64,000 nt of DNA from Amphritea atlantica. Its GTDB lineage: Bacteria > Pseudomonadota > Gammaproteobacteria > Pseudomonadales > Balneatricaceae. The stretch spans positions 139,732-203,731 of the forward strand of contig NZ_JAHKQE010000041.1 of the NCBI RefSeq assembly GCF_018860855.1. Direction: 5' to 3'. A program made the position numbers and the translations under genes. This document shows positions 19,466 to 33,353 of this stretch, one piece after another; position 1 is the stretch's first letter, and each line of letters opens with the position of its first letter. The notes beneath the pieces are model-generated. The model ran no database searches and was not told the origin of the DNA. It was given only the letters and a program-made list of their open reading frames with translations.

Positions 19466-19560
19466 CCGTTATTAGTAAGAGCAAATGATAACGGCTCACA
19501 AACCGAGAAAATTCCTTCGGTTTGGTTGAATTTTTCAGGTGTAGATGCTGGGGAACTTAG

Positions 19561-22500
19561 ATGGCTTACTCATATACTGAAAAGAAACGCATCCGTAAAG
19601 ACTTCGGAAAGCTGCCGGAAGCGATGGATGTGCCATATCTATTGGCAATCCAGTTGGATTCTTATTTGAAATTCCTGCAACAGGGTGCTGACTCTACAGA
19701 CCGCAAAGATGTCGGACTGCATGCTGCTTTCAGTTCCGTATTCCCGATCGTTTCCTATTCCGGAAATGCCGCATTGGAATATGTAGGTTACCGTCTGGGC
19801 GAGCCGGTTTTTGACGTTAAAGAATGCCAGATGCGTGGCATTACTTATGCGGCTCCACTGCGCGTAAGAGTCCGCCTGGTGATCTATGATCGCGAATCTT
19901 CAAATAAAGCGATCAAAGACATTAAAGAACAAGAAGTATACATGGGCGAAATGCCGCTGATGACCGACAACGGTACATTCGTTGTTAACGGTACTGAGCG
20001 TGTTATCGTGTCCCAGTTACACCGTTCGCCTGGTGTATTCTTCGACCATGACAAGGGTAAAACGCACTCCTCTGGGAAGCTGCTGTATTCTGCTCGTGTC
20101 ATCCCTTACCGTGGTTCATGGTTGGACTTCGAGTTTGATCCTAAAGATAGCCTGTTTGTACGTATTGACCGTCGTCGTAAATTGCCGGCCACTATTCTGT
20201 TGCGTGCACTGGGTTATACCACTGAAGAGATCCTCGAAACCTTCTTTGATAATACGGAATGGGTACTGAGCGCAGATGAAATTCTGATGACGCTGGTACC
20301 TACTCGCCTACGTGGTGAAACGGCTACTTTTGATATTAAAGATGGTAGCGGCAATGTGCTGGTTGAATCCGGCCGTCGTGTGACTCCGCGTCATATCCGT
20401 CAGTTAGAGAAAGATAATATTACTAAACTAGAAGTACCGGTTGAGTACCTGCTAGGTAAAGTATTAGCAAAAGATATTATCGATCCGACTACCGGTGAGT
20501 TGCTGTGCGAAGGCAACAGTGAGATCACTGAAGAAGTGCTCGAGTTGATGCGCAGCCGTAATGTGACTGCATTTGAAACGCTGTACACCAACGAGCTGGA
20601 TTGTGGTTCATTTATCTCTGATACCCTGCGTATCGATACGACCCGCAATCAGTTGGAAGCGCTGGTAGAAATCTACCGCATGATGCGTCCTGGCGAACCA
20701 CCAACCAAAGAGTCTGCTGAGAACCTGTTCGAAAACTTGTTCTTTGCTGAAGAACGTTACGACCTTTCTGCCGTTGGCCGAATGAAGTTTAACCGTCGTC
20801 TCGGTCGTGATGATGAAGTCGGTTCTGGCGTGCTGGATAAAGACGATATCCTCGCCGTGATGAAGACGTTGATCGATATTCGTAACGGTAAGGGTGTTGT
20901 CGATGATATCGATCACCTGGGTAACCGACGTATTCGTTCTGTTGGTGAAATGGCTGAAAACCAGTTCCGTGTTGGTCTTGTGCGTGTTGAGCGTGCGGTA
21001 CGTGAACGTTTGAGCATGGCTGAATCCGATAACCTGATGCCTCAGGATCTGATTAACGCTAAGCCAGTCGCTGCTGCGGTTAAAGAGTTCTTCGGTTCAT
21101 CTCAGCTGTCTCAGTTTATGGACCAGAACAACCCGCTGTCAGAAGTCACCCACAAACGTCGTGTATCAGCGTTAGGGCCTGGCGGTCTGACTCGTGAGCG
21201 TGCTGGTTTTGAAGTACGTGACGTACATCCGACCCACTACGGTCGTGTATGTCCAATCGAGACACCTGAAGGACCAAACATCGGTCTGATCAACTCGCTG
21301 GCAACTTATGCCCGCACTAACGATTATGGTTTCCTTGAGAGCCCATACCGTAAAGTGGTTGATGGTCAGGTAACTGATGAGATTGAATACTTATCGGCAA
21401 TCGAAGAGGGGCGTCATGTTATCGCTCAGGCTTCTGCTGGTATGGATGACAACCATAAGCTAACCGATGAGTTGGTTGCGGTACGTCATGAAAATGAATT
21501 TACGGTTATGCCGCCGGAAAAAGTTACCTACATGGATGTATCTCCACGTCAGGTAGTTTCGGTTGCTGCAGCGCTGATTCCGTTCCTTGAACACGATGAC
21601 GCGAACCGCGCATTGATGGGATCAAACATGCAGCGTCAGGCTGTACCAACATTGCGTGCTGACAAGCCGCTGGTTGGTACCGGCATGGAGCGCTATGTTG
21701 CTCGTGACTCCGGTGTTTGTGTCACAGCTAAGCGCGGTGGTGTGATTGAAGCCGTTGATGCGGCCCGTATCGTTGTACGTGTGAGCGATGAAGAAACAGC
21801 AGCGGGTGAGGCGGGTGTGGATATCTACAACCTGACTAAATACACCCGTTCTAACCAGAACACCTGTATTAACCAGCGCTCGATTGTGAGTCAGGGTGAA
21901 ACAGTTCAGCGTGGCGATATCATGGCTGACGGTCCGTCCGTTGACTTGGGTGAGCTGGCGCTGGGGCAGAATATGCGTATCGCATTCATGCCTTGGAATG
22001 GTTACAACTTCGAAGACTCGATTTTGATCTCCGAGCGTGTTGTACAGGAAGACCGCTTCACAACTATCCACATTCAGGAACTGACCTGTGTGGCCCGTGA
22101 TACCAAGTTGGGCTCTGAAGAGATTACTTCAGATATTCCAAACGTAGGCGAGTCTGCACTGGCGAAGCTGGATGAAGCCGGTATCGTACATATCGGTGCT
22201 GAAGTTGGCCCTGGCGATATTCTGGTTGGTAAGGTGACACCTAAGGGTGAAACTCAGCTGACACCTGAAGAGAAGCTGCTACGAGCTATCTTTGGTGAGA
22301 AAGCGTCCGACGTTAAAGATACTTCGCTACGTGTTAAGACAGGTACCATCGGTAAAGTTATCGATGTACAGGTGTTCACCCGTGACGGTGTGCCTAAAGA
22401 CGAGCGTGCTCTCTCCATTGAGCAATCTGAACTGAACCGAATCCGTAAGGATTTGAACGAAGAGTTCCGCATTGTTGAGCAAGCAACCTTTGAACGTCTT

Positions 22501-23661
22501 GGGCGGGCATTGTGTGGTCTTAAAGCTGAAGGTGGTGCAAACTTCCAGAAAGGCGAAGAGATTACCTCTGCTGCGTTGGCTGAACTGAAGAAATCTGACT
22601 GGTTCAAGATTCGTGTTGCTGATGAATCAGCACAGGAAATGCTTGAAAAAGCTCAAGAGCAGCTGGAAGAAAGCCGCGTTGAGTTGGATGCTAAGTTCGA
22701 AGACAAGAAGAACAAGCTACAAACCGGTGATGACCTCGCACCTGGCGTACTGAAGATTGTTAAGGTTTATGTGGCAACTAAGCGCCGCGTACAGCCAGGT
22801 GACAAGATGGCAGGACGTCACGGTAACAAGGGTGTTATCTCCGTTATCATGCCGGTTGAAGATATGCCGTATGATGAGAACGGCGAGACAGTTGATATCG
22901 TCTTGAACCCTCTGGGTGTACCGTCGCGGATGAACGTAGGTCAGGTTCTTGAGACCCATATGGGTATGGCGGCCAAAGGTTTGGGCGTTAAGATCAATGC
23001 GATGCTGCAAGCCGAGCGTGATCGTCTAGAAACCGTTAAAGAACTGCGTGAATTCCTGGATCGTATCTACAACAGCGAATTGGGTGGCTATAAGTCAGGC
23101 CGTCATGAAGATATCGACTCTCTGAGCGATGACGAAGTGATGGAGCTGGCGAAGAACCTGAAAGGTGGTGTACCGCTGGCAACCGCAGTATTTGACGGTG
23201 CTAAAGAAGCGGAAGTTAAAGAGCTGCTGCGTATGGCAGATCTGAGCGACACCGGTCAGTTCACCCTGTTTGATGGTCGTTCCGGTGATCAGTTCAGCCG
23301 TCCGGTAACCGTTGGTTACATGTACATGCTGAAACTTAACCACTTGGTTGATGACAAGATGCACGCACGTTCTACCGGCTCTTACAGTCTGGTTACTCAG
23401 CAGCCGCTGGGTGGTAAGGCGCAGTTCGGTGGTCAGCGATTCGGTGAGATGGAAGTGTGGGCACTGGAAGCATACGGTGCGGCTTACACCTTGCAGGAAA
23501 TGTTGACGGTTAAATCCGATGACGTGAATGGCCGTACGAAGATGTATAAAAACATCGTCGATGGTGATCATCGTATGGAACCGGGCATGCCAGAGTCGTT
23601 CAACGTGCTGGTGAAAGAGATCCGCTCGCTGGGTATCGACATCGAGCTGGAATCCGAGTAA
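19561..23661 (+). CDS. rpoB: RNA polymerase subunit beta
   Basis: Catalytic beta subunit of RNA polymerase, 1366 aa, gammaproteobacterial size. It opens [19 protein letters not shown]. The rifampicin cluster reads [20 protein letters not shown] followed by [11 protein letters not shown], so all common resistance positions carry the sensitive residue. [13 protein letters not shown] and the C-terminal [20 protein letters not shown] are complete. It is preceded by the rplL attenuator and followed after about 70 bases by rpoC. No indel or frame break was seen. Confidence 0.99.
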   Translation: MAYSYTEKKRIRKDFGKLPEAMDVPYLLAIQLDSYLKFLQQGADSTDRKDVGLHAAFSSVFPIVSYSGNAALEYVGYRLGEPVFDVKECQMRGITYAAPLRVRVRLVIYDRESSNKAIKDIKEQEVYMGEMPLMTDNGTFVVNGTERVIVSQLHRSPGVFFDHDKGKTHSSGKLLYSARVIPYRGSWLDFEFDPKDSLFVRIDRRRKLPATILLRALGYTTEEILETFFDNTEWVLSADEILMTLVPTRLRGETATFDIKDGSGNVLVESGRRVTPRHIRQLEKDNITKLEVPVEYLLGKVLAKDIIDPTTGELLCEGNSEITEEVLELMRSRNVTAFETLYTNELDCGSFISDTLRIDTTRNQLEALVEIYRMMRPGEPPTKESAENLFENLFFAEERYDLSAVGRMKFNRRLGRDDEVGSGVLDKDDILAVMKTLIDIRNGKGVVDDIDHLGNRRIRSVGEMAENQFRVGLVRVERAVRERLSMAESDNLMPQDLINAKPVAAAVKEFFGSSQLSQFMDQNNPLSEVTHKRRVSALGPGGLTRERAGFEVRDVHPTHYGRVCPIETPEGPNIGLINSLATYARTNDYGFLESPYRKVVDGQVTDEIEYLSAIEEGRHVIAQASAGMDDNHKLTDELVAVRHENEFTVMPPEKVTYMDVSPRQVVSVAAALIPFLEHDDANRALMGSNMQRQAVPTLRADKPLVGTGMERYVARDSGVCVTAKRGGVIEAVDAARIVVRVSDEETAAGEAGVDIYNLTKYTRSNQNTCINQRSIVSQGETVQRGDIMADGPSVDLGELALGQNMRIAFMPWNGYNFEDSILISERVVQEDRFTTIHIQELTCVARDTKLGSEEITSDIPNVGESALAKLDEAGIVHIGAEVGPGDILVGKVTPKGETQLTPEEKLLRAIFGEKASDVKDTSLRVKTGTIGKVIDVQVFTRDGVPKDERALSIEQSELNRIRKDLNEEFRIVEQATFERLGRALCGLKAEGGANFQKGEEITSAALAELKKSDWFKIRVADESAQEMLEKAQEQLEESRVELDAKFEDKKNKLQTGDDLAPGVLKIVKVYVATKRRVQPGDKMAGRHGNKGVISVIMPVEDMPYDENGETVDIVLNPLGVPSRMNVGQVLETHMGMAAKGLGVKINAMLQAERDRLETVKELREFLDRIYNSELGGYKSGRHEDIDSLSDDEVMELAKNLKGGVPLATAVFDGAKEAEVKELLRMADLSDTGQFTLFDGRSGDQFSRPVTVGYMYMLKLNHLVDDKMHARSTGSYSLVTQQPLGGKAQFGGQRFGEMEVWALEAYGAAYTLQEMLTVKSDDVNGRTKMYKNIVDGDHRMEPGMPESFNVLVKEIRSLGIDIELESE

Positions 23662-23733
23662 CCCTTTAACAGATAGTTTACTACGCAGCTGATTAACCGC
23701 TGCGTGGTCAACTCCCCCGAGGAGCTGAAAGAA

Positions 23734-26700
23734 ATGAAAGATTTACTAAATCTGTTGAAATCCCAGGGACAGAACGACGAGTTTGACTCGATCCGTATCG
23801 GTCTGGCATCACCTGAGATGATTCGTTCTTGGTCTTTTGGTGAAGTTAAAAAGCCAGAAACCATTAACTACCGTACGTTTAAGCCTGAGCGTGATGGTCT
23901 GTTCTGTGCCAAGATCTTTGGTCCAGTAAAAGACTATGAATGTCTATGTGGCAAGTACAAGCGTCTGAAGCATCGCGGTGTAATCTGTGAGAAGTGTGGC
24001 GTTGAAGTTGCACTGGCTAAAGTTCGTCGTGAACGTATGGGTCACATTGAGCTGGCATCGCCTGTTGCACACATCTGGTTCTTGAAGTCTCTACCATCCC
24101 GTATCGGTTTGATGCTGGATATGACTCTGCGTGATATTGAGCGGGTCCTGTACTTCGAATCATTTGTCGTTATTGATCCAGGTATGACTACGCTTGAGCG
24201 TGGTCAGCTGATGAATGACGAGCAGTACTTTGAAGCGCTAGAAGAATTTGGCGATGACTTTGATGCCCGTATGGGTGCTGAAGCGATCCAAGAGTTGCTG
24301 AAGTCTATCGATCTTGTTGAAGAGATCGAAGTAATGCGTGAAGAGCTGCCGGCAACCAATTCAGAAACTAAAATTAAGAAGCTGTCTAAGCGTCTTAAAT
24401 TGCTGGAAGGTTTCCACCAATCAGGCAACAAGCCTGAATGGATGATTTTCCAAGTTCTACCGGTTCTGCCACCGGATCTGCGCCCATTGGTGCCGCTGGA
24501 TGGTGGTCGTTTTGCGACATCCGATCTTAACGATCTGTACCGTCGAGTGATCAACCGTAACAACCGTTTGAAGCGCCTGCTTGATCTGAGTGCACCGGAT
24601 ATCATCGTACGTAACGAAAAACGTATGCTGCAAGAATCTGTTGATGCGCTGTTAGATAACGGCCGTCGTGGTCGTGCGATTACAGGCTCTAACAAGCGTC
24701 CTCTGAAATCCTTGGCTGATATGATCAAGGGTAAGCAGGGTCGTTTCCGTCAGAACCTGTTGGGTAAACGAGTCGATTACTCCGGTCGTTCGGTTATCGT
24801 GGTAGGTCCATACCTGCGTTTGCATCAGTGTGGTTTGCCTAAGAAAATGGCGCTGGAACTGTTCAAACCGTTTATCTTCTCTAAGCTGGAACTGCGTGGT
24901 TATGCGACCACTATTAAAGCCGCTAAGAAGATGGTTGAGCGTGAAGAATCGTTGGTTTGGGATATTCTCGATGAGGTTATCCGCGAACATCCGATCATGC
25001 TTAACCGGGCACCAACACTTCACCGTTTGGGTATCCAGGCATTTGAACCAGTATTGATCGAAGGTAAAGCGATTCAGCTGCACCCATTGGTCTGTGCTGC
25101 TTACAACGCCGACTTTGACGGTGACCAGATGGCGGTGCACGTACCGTTGACTATCGAAGCGCAGCTAGAAGCTCGCGCCCTGATGATGTCGACTAACAAC
25201 GTACTGTCGCCTGCCAACGGTGAGCCTATCATCGTACCTTCTCAAGACGTGGTCTTGGGGCTGTACTGGATGACCCGTGCGCGTATTAACGCTCAGGGTG
25301 AAGGCATGGTGTTTGCTGATATTAAAGAGGTTCAGCGGGCTTACGGCGCCAAGCAGGTAGATCTGCAAGCGTGCGTGAAAGTGCGTATCCATGAAACGAT
25401 TCGTGATATCGAAGGTAACGAAGAGCATATCACTAGCATTAAAGAAACGACCGTTGGTCGTGCCATGCTGTTTGATATCGTGCCAACCGGTCTGCCATTT
25501 GATCTGGTTAACCAGGCGATGACGAAGAAAGCTATTTCGCGTCTGATTAACACCGCTTATCGTATCGTTGGTTTGAAAGATACCGTTATCTTCGCTGACC
25601 AAGTGATGTACATGGGCTTCCGTCAAGCGACGGTTTCTGGTTCTTCTATCGGTGTTAACGATTTCGTTATCCCAGATGAGAAGGTCGATATCATCACTTC
25701 TGCTGATACCGAAGTGAAAGAGATCGAAATGCAGTACGCTGACGGTCTGGTTACCCAAGGCGAGAAATACAACAAGGTTATCGATATCTGGTCCCGTGCA
25801 AACGAAGTGCTGGCTAAGAAGATGATGGATAACCTGAAGAAGGAAGAAGTGCTTAACCGTGCTGGTGAGCTGGTTATTCAAGACTCCTTCAACTCAGTGT
25901 ATATGATGGCCGACTCCGGTGCCCGGGGTAGTGCGGCACAGATTCGTCAGTTGGCGGGTATGCGTGGTCTGATGGCGAAACCGGATGGTTCTATCATCGA
26001 GACACCAATTACCGCTAACTTCCGTGAAGGTTTGAACGTACTTCAGTACTTCATCTCTACTCACGGTGCGCGTAAAGGTCTTGCTGATACCGCATTGAAA
26101 ACAGCGAACTCTGGTTATCTGACACGTCGTTTGGTTGATGTTTCTCAGGATCTGGTTATCACTGAAGATGATTGTGGTACTGAAGAAGGGCTAGTCATGC
26201 AGCCGCTGATTGAAGGCGGTGATGTTGTGGTTGGTTTGGGTCACCGTATCTTGGGTCGTACTATCGCTAAAGATGTGATGGATCCAAGCGGCAAAGAAGT
26301 ACTGATCGAAGCGGGTACGTTGATTGATGAGGCTTGGGTTAAGCGTCTTGATAATGAGCAGCGTTTCTCCTCTATCGATAAAGCTGTTGTACGCAGTGCA
26401 ATTACCTGTGAAACAGCCTTCGGTCTGTGTGCTAAGTGTTATGGTCGTGATCTGGGTCGTGGTCATAAGGTTAACCCAGGTGAAGCAGTGGGTGTTATCG
26501 CTGCTCAGTCTATCGGTGAGCCGGGTACACAGCTGACCATGCGTACCTTCCACATCGGTGGTGCGGCATCACGGGCAGCGGCTGTTGATAGCGTTCAGAT
26601 TAAACACTCCGGTGAGATCCGGATGCATAACCTTAAGTCTGTAGAAAAAGCAGATGGTTCACTGGTAGCAACTTCTCGTTCCGGCGAGTTGGGTGTAACC

Positions 26701-27960
26701 GATGAGCATGGCCGTGAGCGTGAGCGTTATAAGCTGCCTTACGGTGCTGTGATTAAAGTTAAAGATGGCGATCGTGTTGAAGCTGGCGCTATTGTGGCTA
26801 ACTGGGATCCGCATACCCACCCAATCATCTCCGAGGTGGCGGGTAAGCTTGAGTTTGTTGGTATCGATGACGGTATTACCGTTAAGCAACAAACGGATGA
26901 ACTGACCGGCTTGTCGACTATCGAGATTCTGGACCCAGCAGTACGTCCAGCGGCGGGTAAAGATATCCGTCCGATGATCCGTTTGGTTGATGCCACTACC
27001 GGTGATGACTTGTTCCACCCAGGTACGGACTCTGCTGCACAGTACCTACTGCCTGCTAAGGCGATTCTGAACCTGAGCAATGGTGCAGAAGTGGGTATCG
27101 GTGATGTACTGGCACGTATTCCGCAGGAAGGTTCTGTGAACAAGGATATCACCGGTGGTCTGCCACGGGTTGCTGACTTGTTCGAAGCGCGTAAGCCTAA
27201 AGAGTCTTCTATCCTGGCTGAAGTGTCCGGTACGATCACCTTCGGTAAAGAAACCAAAGGTAAGAAGCGTCTAGTTATCAGTCCTCCTGATGCTGATCCT
27301 GTCGAGCTGATGATTCCTAAGTGGCGTAACCTGAACGTATTTGAAGGTGAAGTCGTACAGAAGGGTGAGGTTATCTCTGATGGACCGTCTAACTCCCATG
27401 ATATTTTACGTATCAAGGGTGTTGAGGAACTGGCGAAATATATCACCTCTGAGATTCAAGACGTTTACCGTCTGCAGGGTGTTGGCATCAACGATAAGCA
27501 CATCGAAGTGATTGTGCGTCAGATGCTGCGTAAAGCTGATATTACCGCCAGTGGTGATAGCTCGTTCATCAACGGTGAGCAGGCTGAATACCACAAGGTT
27601 GTCGCTGAGAATAAGAAATTGGTGGCTGAAGGTAAAATTCCAGCTAAGTATGATCGTGTACTGCTGGGTATTACTAAAGCATCGCTGGCAACAGAGTCGT
27701 TTATCTCTGCTGCATCGTTCCAAGAAACAACCCGCGTTCTAACTGAAGGTGCGGTGTGTGGTAAGAAAGATTACCTGCGCGGCCTGAAAGAAAACGTTGT
27801 TGTTGGACGATTGATTCCAGCCGGTACCGGTTTGGCTTATCACAAAGCGCGTAAGCGTAAAGCTCAGAAAGTCGATGATAACGTCACTGTCAGTGCAGAA
27901 GATGTTCAATTGGCACTGACTGAAGCGTTGAACCAAGCAGCGATGCCTGATTCAGAATAA
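23734..27960 (+). CDS. rpoC: RNA polymerase subunit beta-prime
   Basis: Catalytic beta-prime subunit, 1408 aa. Zinc-binding N-terminus [20 protein letters not shown] is present. The active-site Mg2+ motif is [12 protein letters not shown]. The second zinc site is in the [17 protein letters not shown] region and is complete. An in-frame GTG at 23704 would add ten residues, but the family start is MKDLLNLLK, and GAGGAG lies a suitable distance upstream of ATG 23734, so I chose that. It is co-transcribed with rpoB. Confidence 0.98.
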   Translation: MKDLLNLLKSQGQNDEFDSIRIGLASPEMIRSWSFGEVKKPETINYRTFKPERDGLFCAKIFGPVKDYECLCGKYKRLKHRGVICEKCGVEVALAKVRRERMGHIELASPVAHIWFLKSLPSRIGLMLDMTLRDIERVLYFESFVVIDPGMTTLERGQLMNDEQYFEALEEFGDDFDARMGAEAIQELLKSIDLVEEIEVMREELPATNSETKIKKLSKRLKLLEGFHQSGNKPEWMIFQVLPVLPPDLRPLVPLDGGRFATSDLNDLYRRVINRNNRLKRLLDLSAPDIIVRNEKRMLQESVDALLDNGRRGRAITGSNKRPLKSLADMIKGKQGRFRQNLLGKRVDYSGRSVIVVGPYLRLHQCGLPKKMALELFKPFIFSKLELRGYATTIKAAKKMVEREESLVWDILDEVIREHPIMLNRAPTLHRLGIQAFEPVLIEGKAIQLHPLVCAAYNADFDGDQMAVHVPLTIEAQLEARALMMSTNNVLSPANGEPIIVPSQDVVLGLYWMTRARINAQGEGMVFADIKEVQRAYGAKQVDLQACVKVRIHETIRDIEGNEEHITSIKETTVGRAMLFDIVPTGLPFDLVNQAMTKKAISRLINTAYRIVGLKDTVIFADQVMYMGFRQATVSGSSIGVNDFVIPDEKVDIITSADTEVKEIEMQYADGLVTQGEKYNKVIDIWSRANEVLAKKMMDNLKKEEVLNRAGELVIQDSFNSVYMMADSGARGSAAQIRQLAGMRGLMAKPDGSIIETPITANFREGLNVLQYFISTHGARKGLADTALKTANSGYLTRRLVDVSQDLVITEDDCGTEEGLVMQPLIEGGDVVVGLGHRILGRTIAKDVMDPSGKEVLIEAGTLIDEAWVKRLDNEQRFSSIDKAVVRSAITCETAFGLCAKCYGRDLGRGHKVNPGEAVGVIAAQSIGEPGTQLTMRTFHIGGAASRAAAVDSVQIKHSGEIRMHNLKSVEKADGSLVATSRSGELGVTDEHGRERERYKLPYGAVIKVKDGDRVEAGAIVANWDPHTHPIISEVAGKLEFVGIDDGITVKQQTDELTGLSTIEILDPAVRPAAGKDIRPMIRLVDATTGDDLFHPGTDSAAQYLLPAKAILNLSNGAEVGIGDVLARIPQEGSVNKDITGGLPRVADLFEARKPKESSILAEVSGTITFGKETKGKKRLVISPPDADPVELMIPKWRNLNVFEGEVVQKGEVISDGPSNSHDILRIKGVEELAKYITSEIQDVYRLQGVGINDKHIEVIVRQMLRKADITASGDSSFINGEQAEYHKVVAENKKLVAEGKIPAKYDRVLLGITKASLATESFISAASFQETTRVLTEGAVCGKKDYLRGLKENVVVGRLIPAGTGLAYHKARKRKAQKVDDNVTVSAEDVQLALTEALNQAAMPDSE

Positions 27961-28088
27961 TGAGCTGTAGGCGGGTTTGAATTAGTTTTCAGACCCGTCA
28001 TTAGAGCTTATATGTAGATAACTTTGGTCTAGAGGCTAAGAAAGATCTAAAAAGAGTTATCTAATACTTGGTCGAATATTGACCTAGT

Positions 28089-28121
28089 GGGCCGAGATTG
28101 AGTACAATCTCGGCCCTTTCG
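28089..28121 (+). terminator. Rho-independent terminator after rpoC
   Basis: Perfect 11-base stem GGGCCGAGATT / AATCTCGGCCC with a 6-base loop, then TTTC. A weaker stem (ACAGGA/TCCTGT plus T-run) follows at 28124-28151. No rpsL promoter was confidently found in the 28000-28181 gap. Confidence 0.85.
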
Positions 28122-28160
28122 TGACAGGAGTGAAAAAAATCCTGTTTTTTTGGTGCTTAA

Positions 28161-28556
<396 letters not shown>

Positions 28557-28685
28557 TTGTTTCCGGGACGGCGACAGAAGTCCGGCACTGGCTGTGCAAG
28601 CAGCCCGCTATACAACTAGAGCTAGACCGCAAGCAATAAGAGTAAGGTCAGGTATCAATTCCTGAAATAACCTGAAGACCTGTAG

Positions 28686-29171
<486 letters not shown>

Positions 29172-29201
29172 GCTTTTGATGTAAGGTCTGAGGATTGAGT
29201 T

Positions 29202-31292
29202 TTGGCTCGTAAAACGCCTATTAACAGATATCGAAATATCGGTATCTGCGCCCATGTTGATGCTGGTAAAACGACGACCACTGAGCGTGTTTTGTTCTAT
29301 ACCGGTATGTCTCATAAAATCGGTGAAGTACACGACGGTGCGGCGACCATGGACTGGATGGAGCAGGAACAGGAGCGTGGTATCACTATCACCTCCGCTG
29401 CGACAACCTGTTTCTGGAGTGGCATGAGTAAACAGTTTGATCAGCACCGTATCAATATTATTGATACGCCGGGGCACGTTGACTTCACCATTGAAGTTGA
29501 GCGTTCTCTGCGGGTGCTTGATGGTGCTGTAGTGGTGTTGTGTGCGTCTTCGGGTGTTCAGCCTCAGACCGAGACCGTTTGGCGTCAGGCGGATAAATAT
29601 GAAGTACCGCGGATGGTTTTCGTCAATAAGATGGACCGTGCCGGTGCCGACTTCTTCATGGTCAAAGACCAGTTGAAGGAGCGCCTGGGGGCAAGCGCTG
29701 TGCCAATCAATTTTCCGATTGGTGCAGAAGAAGAGTTTAAAGGTGTAGTCGATCTGATTCGCATGAAAGCCATTATGTGGAATGAAGCGGATCAGGGGAT
29801 GACTTACGAGCTTTACGACATCCCCGCTGAGTTGCAAGAGCAGGCTGAAGAGCTGCGTGAGCAGATGATTGAAGCCGCTGCTGAAGCATCCGATGAGCTG
29901 ATGGACAAATACCTCGAAGGAGGTGAATTGTCCAATGAAGAGATAAAAGCGGGCTTACGTCGACGCACGCTTGCCAATGAACTTGTTCTTATGCAGGCAG
30001 GTTCTGCCTTTAAGAATAAGGGTGTGCAAGCGATGCTAGATGCCGTGATTGAGTATATGCCATCGCCGGTCGAAGTTAAGGCGATCGAGGGTATGCTTGA
30101 TGACGACGAGACGCTTGAAACTCGCGAAGCGGATGATGCGGCGCCTTTTGCAGCGTTGGCATTTAAGATAGCGACTGATCCATTCGTGGGTACACTGACA
30201 TTCGTGCGTGTGTATTCGGGTGTGCTGGCTTCTGGCGACAGTGTTATTAACACGGTTAAAGGTAAGAAAGAGCGCGTCGGGCGGATGGTGCAGATGCACG
30301 CTAACAACCGTGAAGAGATTAAAGAGGTTCGCGCAGGCGATATCGCTGCTCTGATCGGTATGAAAGATGTTACGACCGGAGATACTCTGTGCTCTCCTGA
30401 TCATAAGATCACGTTAGAGCGTATGGAGTTTCCTGAACCGGTAATCTCGGTGGCTGTTGAGCCTAGATCTCAGGCAGACCAGGAAAAAATGGGTATCGCG
30501 CTGGGCAAGCTTGCTCAAGAAGATCCCTCTTTTCGGGTGGCAACTGATCCTGAAACCGGTCAGACAATTATCTCTGGTATGGGCGAATTGCACCTAGATA
30601 TTCTAGTGGATCGCATGAAACGTGAATTTAGCGTTGAAGCGAACATTGGTAAACCGCAGGTAGCCTATCGCGAGAAAATCCGTCAGTCTGTCGATGCAAA
30701 CCATAAGTTTATTCGTCAGTCTGGTGGTCGTGGCCAGTATGGTCATGTTGTCATTGAGTTTAGTCCGTCTGAAAATGAAGGGCTGGAGTTTATCAATGAA
30801 ATTGTTGGTGGTTCTATTCCTAAGGAATATATCCCAGCGATTGAAAAAGGTATCGAAGAGCAGATGAAAAACGGCGTCATTGCCGGTTATCCGCTCATCG
30901 GCCTGAAGGCTCGTCTACATGATGGGTCTTACCATGAAGTTGACTCTAATGAGATGGCGTTTAAAATTGCCGCCTCACAGGCGCTTAAAAAGTATGCGCA
31001 GGAAGCAAGTCCCTGTCTGCTTGAGCCTGTTATGAAGGTGGAAGTGGTAACGCCCGAAGATTACATGGGTGACGTGATGGGTGACCTGAACCGTCGACGT
31101 GGTCTGGTTCAGGGTATGGACGATTGTAGTTCAGGTAAGATAATCAATGCTCAGGTTCCACTGGGCGAGATGTTTGGTTATGCTACCGACCTGCGTTCGG
31201 CTACTCAGGGTCGTGCAACCTACTCAATGGAATTTCTTGATTATGCCGAAGCGTCAGACAATGTCGCCCAAGCAGTAATCAATGCAAGATAA
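29202..31292 (+). CDS. fusA: Elongation factor G
   Basis: Translocation GTPase, also acting with RRF in ribosome recycling. It is 696 aa. G1 [14 protein letters not shown]3 DTPGHVDFT and G4 [10 protein letters not shown] are all intact. C-terminal domain IV residues [17 protein letters not shown] are present. The start codon is TTG at 29202 (Leu codon read as Met before [13 protein letters not shown]), with GAGG about 8 bases upstream; no ATG exists nearby, so TTG is required. Such a weak start is unusual for so highly expressed a gene. Confidence 0.97.
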   Translation: MARKTPINRYRNIGICAHVDAGKTTTTERVLFYTGMSHKIGEVHDGAATMDWMEQEQERGITITSAATTCFWSGMSKQFDQHRINIIDTPGHVDFTIEVERSLRVLDGAVVVLCASSGVQPQTETVWRQADKYEVPRMVFVNKMDRAGADFFMVKDQLKERLGASAVPINFPIGAEEEFKGVVDLIRMKAIMWNEADQGMTYELYDIPAELQEQAEELREQMIEAAAEASDELMDKYLEGGELSNEEIKAGLRRRTLANELVLMQAGSAFKNKGVQAMLDAVIEYMPSPVEVKAIEGMLDDDETLETREADDAAPFAALAFKIATDPFVGTLTFVRVYSGVLASGDSVINTVKGKKERVGRMVQMHANNREEIKEVRAGDIAALIGMKDVTTGDTLCSPDHKITLERMEFPEPVISVAVEPRSQADQEKMGIALGKLAQEDPSFRVATDPETGQTIISGMGELHLDILVDRMKREFSVEANIGKPQVAYREKIRQSVDANHKFIRQSGGRGQYGHVVIEFSPSENEGLEFINEIVGGSIPKEYIPAIEKGIEEQMKNGVIAGYPLIGLKARLHDGSYHEVDSNEMAFKIAASQALKKYAQEASPCLLEPVMKVEVVTPEDYMGDVMGDLNRRRGLVQGMDDCSSGKIINAQVPLGEMFGYATDLRSATQGRATYSMEFLDYAEASDNVAQAVINAR

Positions 31293-31322
31293 TTTGCCCA
31301 ATATATTAATGAGGAATTAATC

Positions 31323-32546
31323 GTGGCTAAAGAACAATTTGAACGTAATAAACCGCACGTTAACGTTGGTACAATCGGCCACGTTGACCACGGTAAAACT
31401 ACTCTGACAGCAGCACTGACCCGTGTATGCGCAGAAGTTTTCGGTGGTAAAGCTATCTCATTCGCCGGTATCGATAATGCTCCGGAAGAGCGTGAGCGTG
31501 GTATCACTATCGCGACTTCTCACGTTGAGTATGATTCTCCAATTCGTCACTATGCGCACGTTGACTGCCCAGGACACGCGGATTATGTGAAAAACATGAT
31601 CACCGGTGCTGCTCAGATGGATGGTGCTATCTTGGTTTGTGGCGCGACTGATGGCCCTATGCCTCAGACTCGTGAACACATCCTGCTGTCTCGTCAGGTT
31701 GGTGTACCTTACATCATTGTATTCCTGAACAAAGCAGACCTGCTGGCTGAAGATTGCGGCGGCGTTGATTCTGAAGAATACGCTGAGATGCTGGAATTGG
31801 TTGAGATGGAGCTGCGCGAGCTGCTTGATACTTACGACTTCCCAGGTGATGACACTCCAATCATTGCAGGTTCTGCATTGATGGCACTGAACGGCGAAGA
31901 TGAGAACGAGCTGGGAACAACTGCTGTACGTAAGCTAGTTGAAGCGCTGGATACTTATATTCCAGAACCAGAACGTGCTATCGATCAGCCATTCCTGATG
32001 CCTATCGAGGACGTATTCTCTATCTCTGGTCGTGGTACTGTAGTAACCGGTCGTGTAGAGCGTGGTATTGTTAAGACGGGTGAAGAGATTCAAATCGTCG
32101 GTATCCGTGATACTCAAACAACTACCTGTACTGGTGTTGAAATGTTCCGTAAGCTGCTTGACGAAGGTCGTGCAGGTGAGAACATCGGTGCACTGCTGCG
32201 TGGTACTAAGCGTGACGACGTAGAGCGTGGTCAAGTACTGGCTAAGCCAGGTACTATCACTCCTCACACTCATTTCGAAGGTGAAGTGTACGTACTGTCT
32301 AAAGATGAAGGCGGTCGTCACACACCATTCTTCAAAGGTTACCGTCCACAGTTCTTCTTCCGTACTTGTGACATCACAGGTTCTGTAGAACTTCCAGAAG
32401 GCGTTGAAATGGTAATGCCAGGCGATAACATCAAAATGGATGTTACCCTGATCAACCCAATCGCAATGGAAGAAGGTCTGCGCTTCGCGATCCGTGAAGG
32501 CGGCCGTACTGTTGGTGCTGGCGTTGTAGCTAAAATCATCGATTAA
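31323..32546 (+). CDS. tuf: Elongation factor Tu (copy 2)
   Basis: Second EF-Tu, 407 aa, as the last gene of the str operon. The start is GTG at 31323 with GAGG upstream. It is nearly identical to copy 1, but differs at about 14 positions, including FAGIDNAP for [16 protein letters not shown] for SPTRHYAH, and a cluster near [17 protein letters not shown]. The T-to-I change sits next to switch II in a stretch that is usually Thr. A strong terminator follows. Confidence 0.98.
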   Translation: MAKEQFERNKPHVNVGTIGHVDHGKTTLTAALTRVCAEVFGGKAISFAGIDNAPEERERGITIATSHVEYDSPIRHYAHVDCPGHADYVKNMITGAAQMDGAILVCGATDGPMPQTREHILLSRQVGVPYIIVFLNKADLLAEDCGGVDSEEYAEMLELVEMELRELLDTYDFPGDDTPIIAGSALMALNGEDENELGTTAVRKLVEALDTYIPEPERAIDQPFLMPIEDVFSISGRGTVVTGRVERGIVKTGEEIQIVGIRDTQTTTCTGVEMFRKLLDEGRAGENIGALLRGTKRDDVERGQVLAKPGTITPHTHFEGEVYVLSKDEGGRHTPFFKGYRPQFFFRTCDITGSVELPEGVEMVMPGDNIKMDVTLINPIAMEEGLRFAIREGGRTVGAGVVAKIID

Positions 32547-32558
32547 TTTTCGCTGATT

Positions 32559-32588
32559 TAAAAAAGGCTCCTTCGGGGGCCTTTTTTT
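32559..32588 (+). terminator. Rho-independent terminator after tuf copy 2
   Basis: AAAAAGGCTCC, TTCG tetraloop, GGGGCCTTTTTTT. Marks the end of the str operon. Confidence 0.93.
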
Positions 32589-32845
32589 GTGCCTTTTGAT
32601 ATGGCTGATTTTGGTGTATTCAAAGCTTCTGTGCGGCCATATCAAAAATCACATCGTCAATCCTGGGCAAAGAAGCTTTGCTTGGACTAGTTTGTTCTCA
32701 TTGGCGTCCGCAAATGAATCAGTCAGTGGTATTTTGTGCCATTGCTTTGCTTAAGCGCTCCCTCCCTCGTAGGTTTTTCATTTATCAAACTCTGCGCACG
32801 CTCAGGCTTCAAAGCGGGGCTGTTTAATTTCTAAACAATACAGGC
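32589..32845 (+). other. Gene-free upstream part of the S10 leader region
   Basis: The 393-base gap between tuf and rpsJ has no credible ORF. I see no further hairpin with a T-run, no tRNA and no repeat in 32589-32845. The S10 promoter and leader follow. Confidence 0.6.
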
Positions 32846-32874
32846 TTGACTTGGGGGTATAGGGTAAGTAGAAT
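32846..32874 (+). promoter_or_regulatory. Sigma-70 promoter for the S10 operon
   Basis: TTGACT (32846-32851), exact 17-base spacer, TAGAAT (32869-32874), then a G/C-rich discriminator. About 65 bases precede rpsJ. Confidence 0.85.
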
Positions 32875-32879
32875 GCGCT

Positions 32880-32939
32880 ACCCCGTTAAATGGGGTTAGG
32901 TGGCGAAAGCCTTTTTTTAATTCTAGGAATTGTGGTCAA
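32880..32939 (+). ncRNA. Short S10 operon leader
   Basis: Transcribed leader of about 60 bases with a small ACCCCGTT/ATGGGGT hairpin at 32880-32897, followed by the ribosome-binding site AGGAATT. This is much shorter than the E. coli S10 leader (about 170 bases) that mediates L4 control, so L4-dependent attenuation of that type may be absent. Confidence 0.5.
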
Positions 32940-33251
32940 ATGCAAAACCAGAAAATCAGAATCCGTCTGAAGGCTTTTGATCATCGCCTGATTGACTCTT
33001 CCGCTCAGGAGATCGTTGAGACTGCTAAGCGGACAGGTGCTCAGGTGCATGGTCCGATCCCGCTTCCTACTCGCAAAGAGCGTTTTACCGTTCTGATCTC
33101 TCCTCACGTGAACAAAGATGCACGTGACCAATATGAGATCCGTACTCACAAACGCGTACTAGACATCGTTGAACCAACAGAAAAAACTGTTGATGCTCTG
33201 ATGAAACTAGATCTTGCTGCGGGTGTTGAAGTGCAAATTAGCTTAGGCTAA
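32940..33251 (+). CDS. rpsJ: Ribosomal protein S10 / NusE
   Basis: 30S head protein and, as NusE, a transcription antitermination partner of NusB and NusG. It is 103 aa with [20 protein letters not shown] and the C-terminal [14 protein letters not shown], as in E. coli. First gene of the S10 operon (rpsJ-rplC-rplD-rplW-rplB-rpsS-rplV-rpsC-rplP-rpmC-rpsQ). AGGAATTG precedes the ATG. Confidence 0.98.
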   Translation: MQNQKIRIRLKAFDHRLIDSSAQEIVETAKRTGAQVHGPIPLPTRKERFTVLISPHVNKDARDQYEIRTHKRVLDIVEPTEKTVDALMKLDLAAGVEVQISLG

Positions 33252-33353
33252 TTAGACGATTGCGTAGATGAGTACATCTACGTGTGGAATGCCTTTTAGG
33301 CAGCCATAGCGGGTTTTAGCCCCGTACACAACTGGCAATGTGAGGTTTATAAA

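Noticed and set aside
25165..25881. 238-aa minus-strand ORF opposite rpoC
   Set aside because: Antisense to the beta-prime core motifs; no ribosome-binding site and no family pattern.
28124..28151. Second terminator before rpsL
   Set aside because: Only a 6-base stem with an A-rich 10-base loop; mentioned with the rpoC terminator but not called alone.
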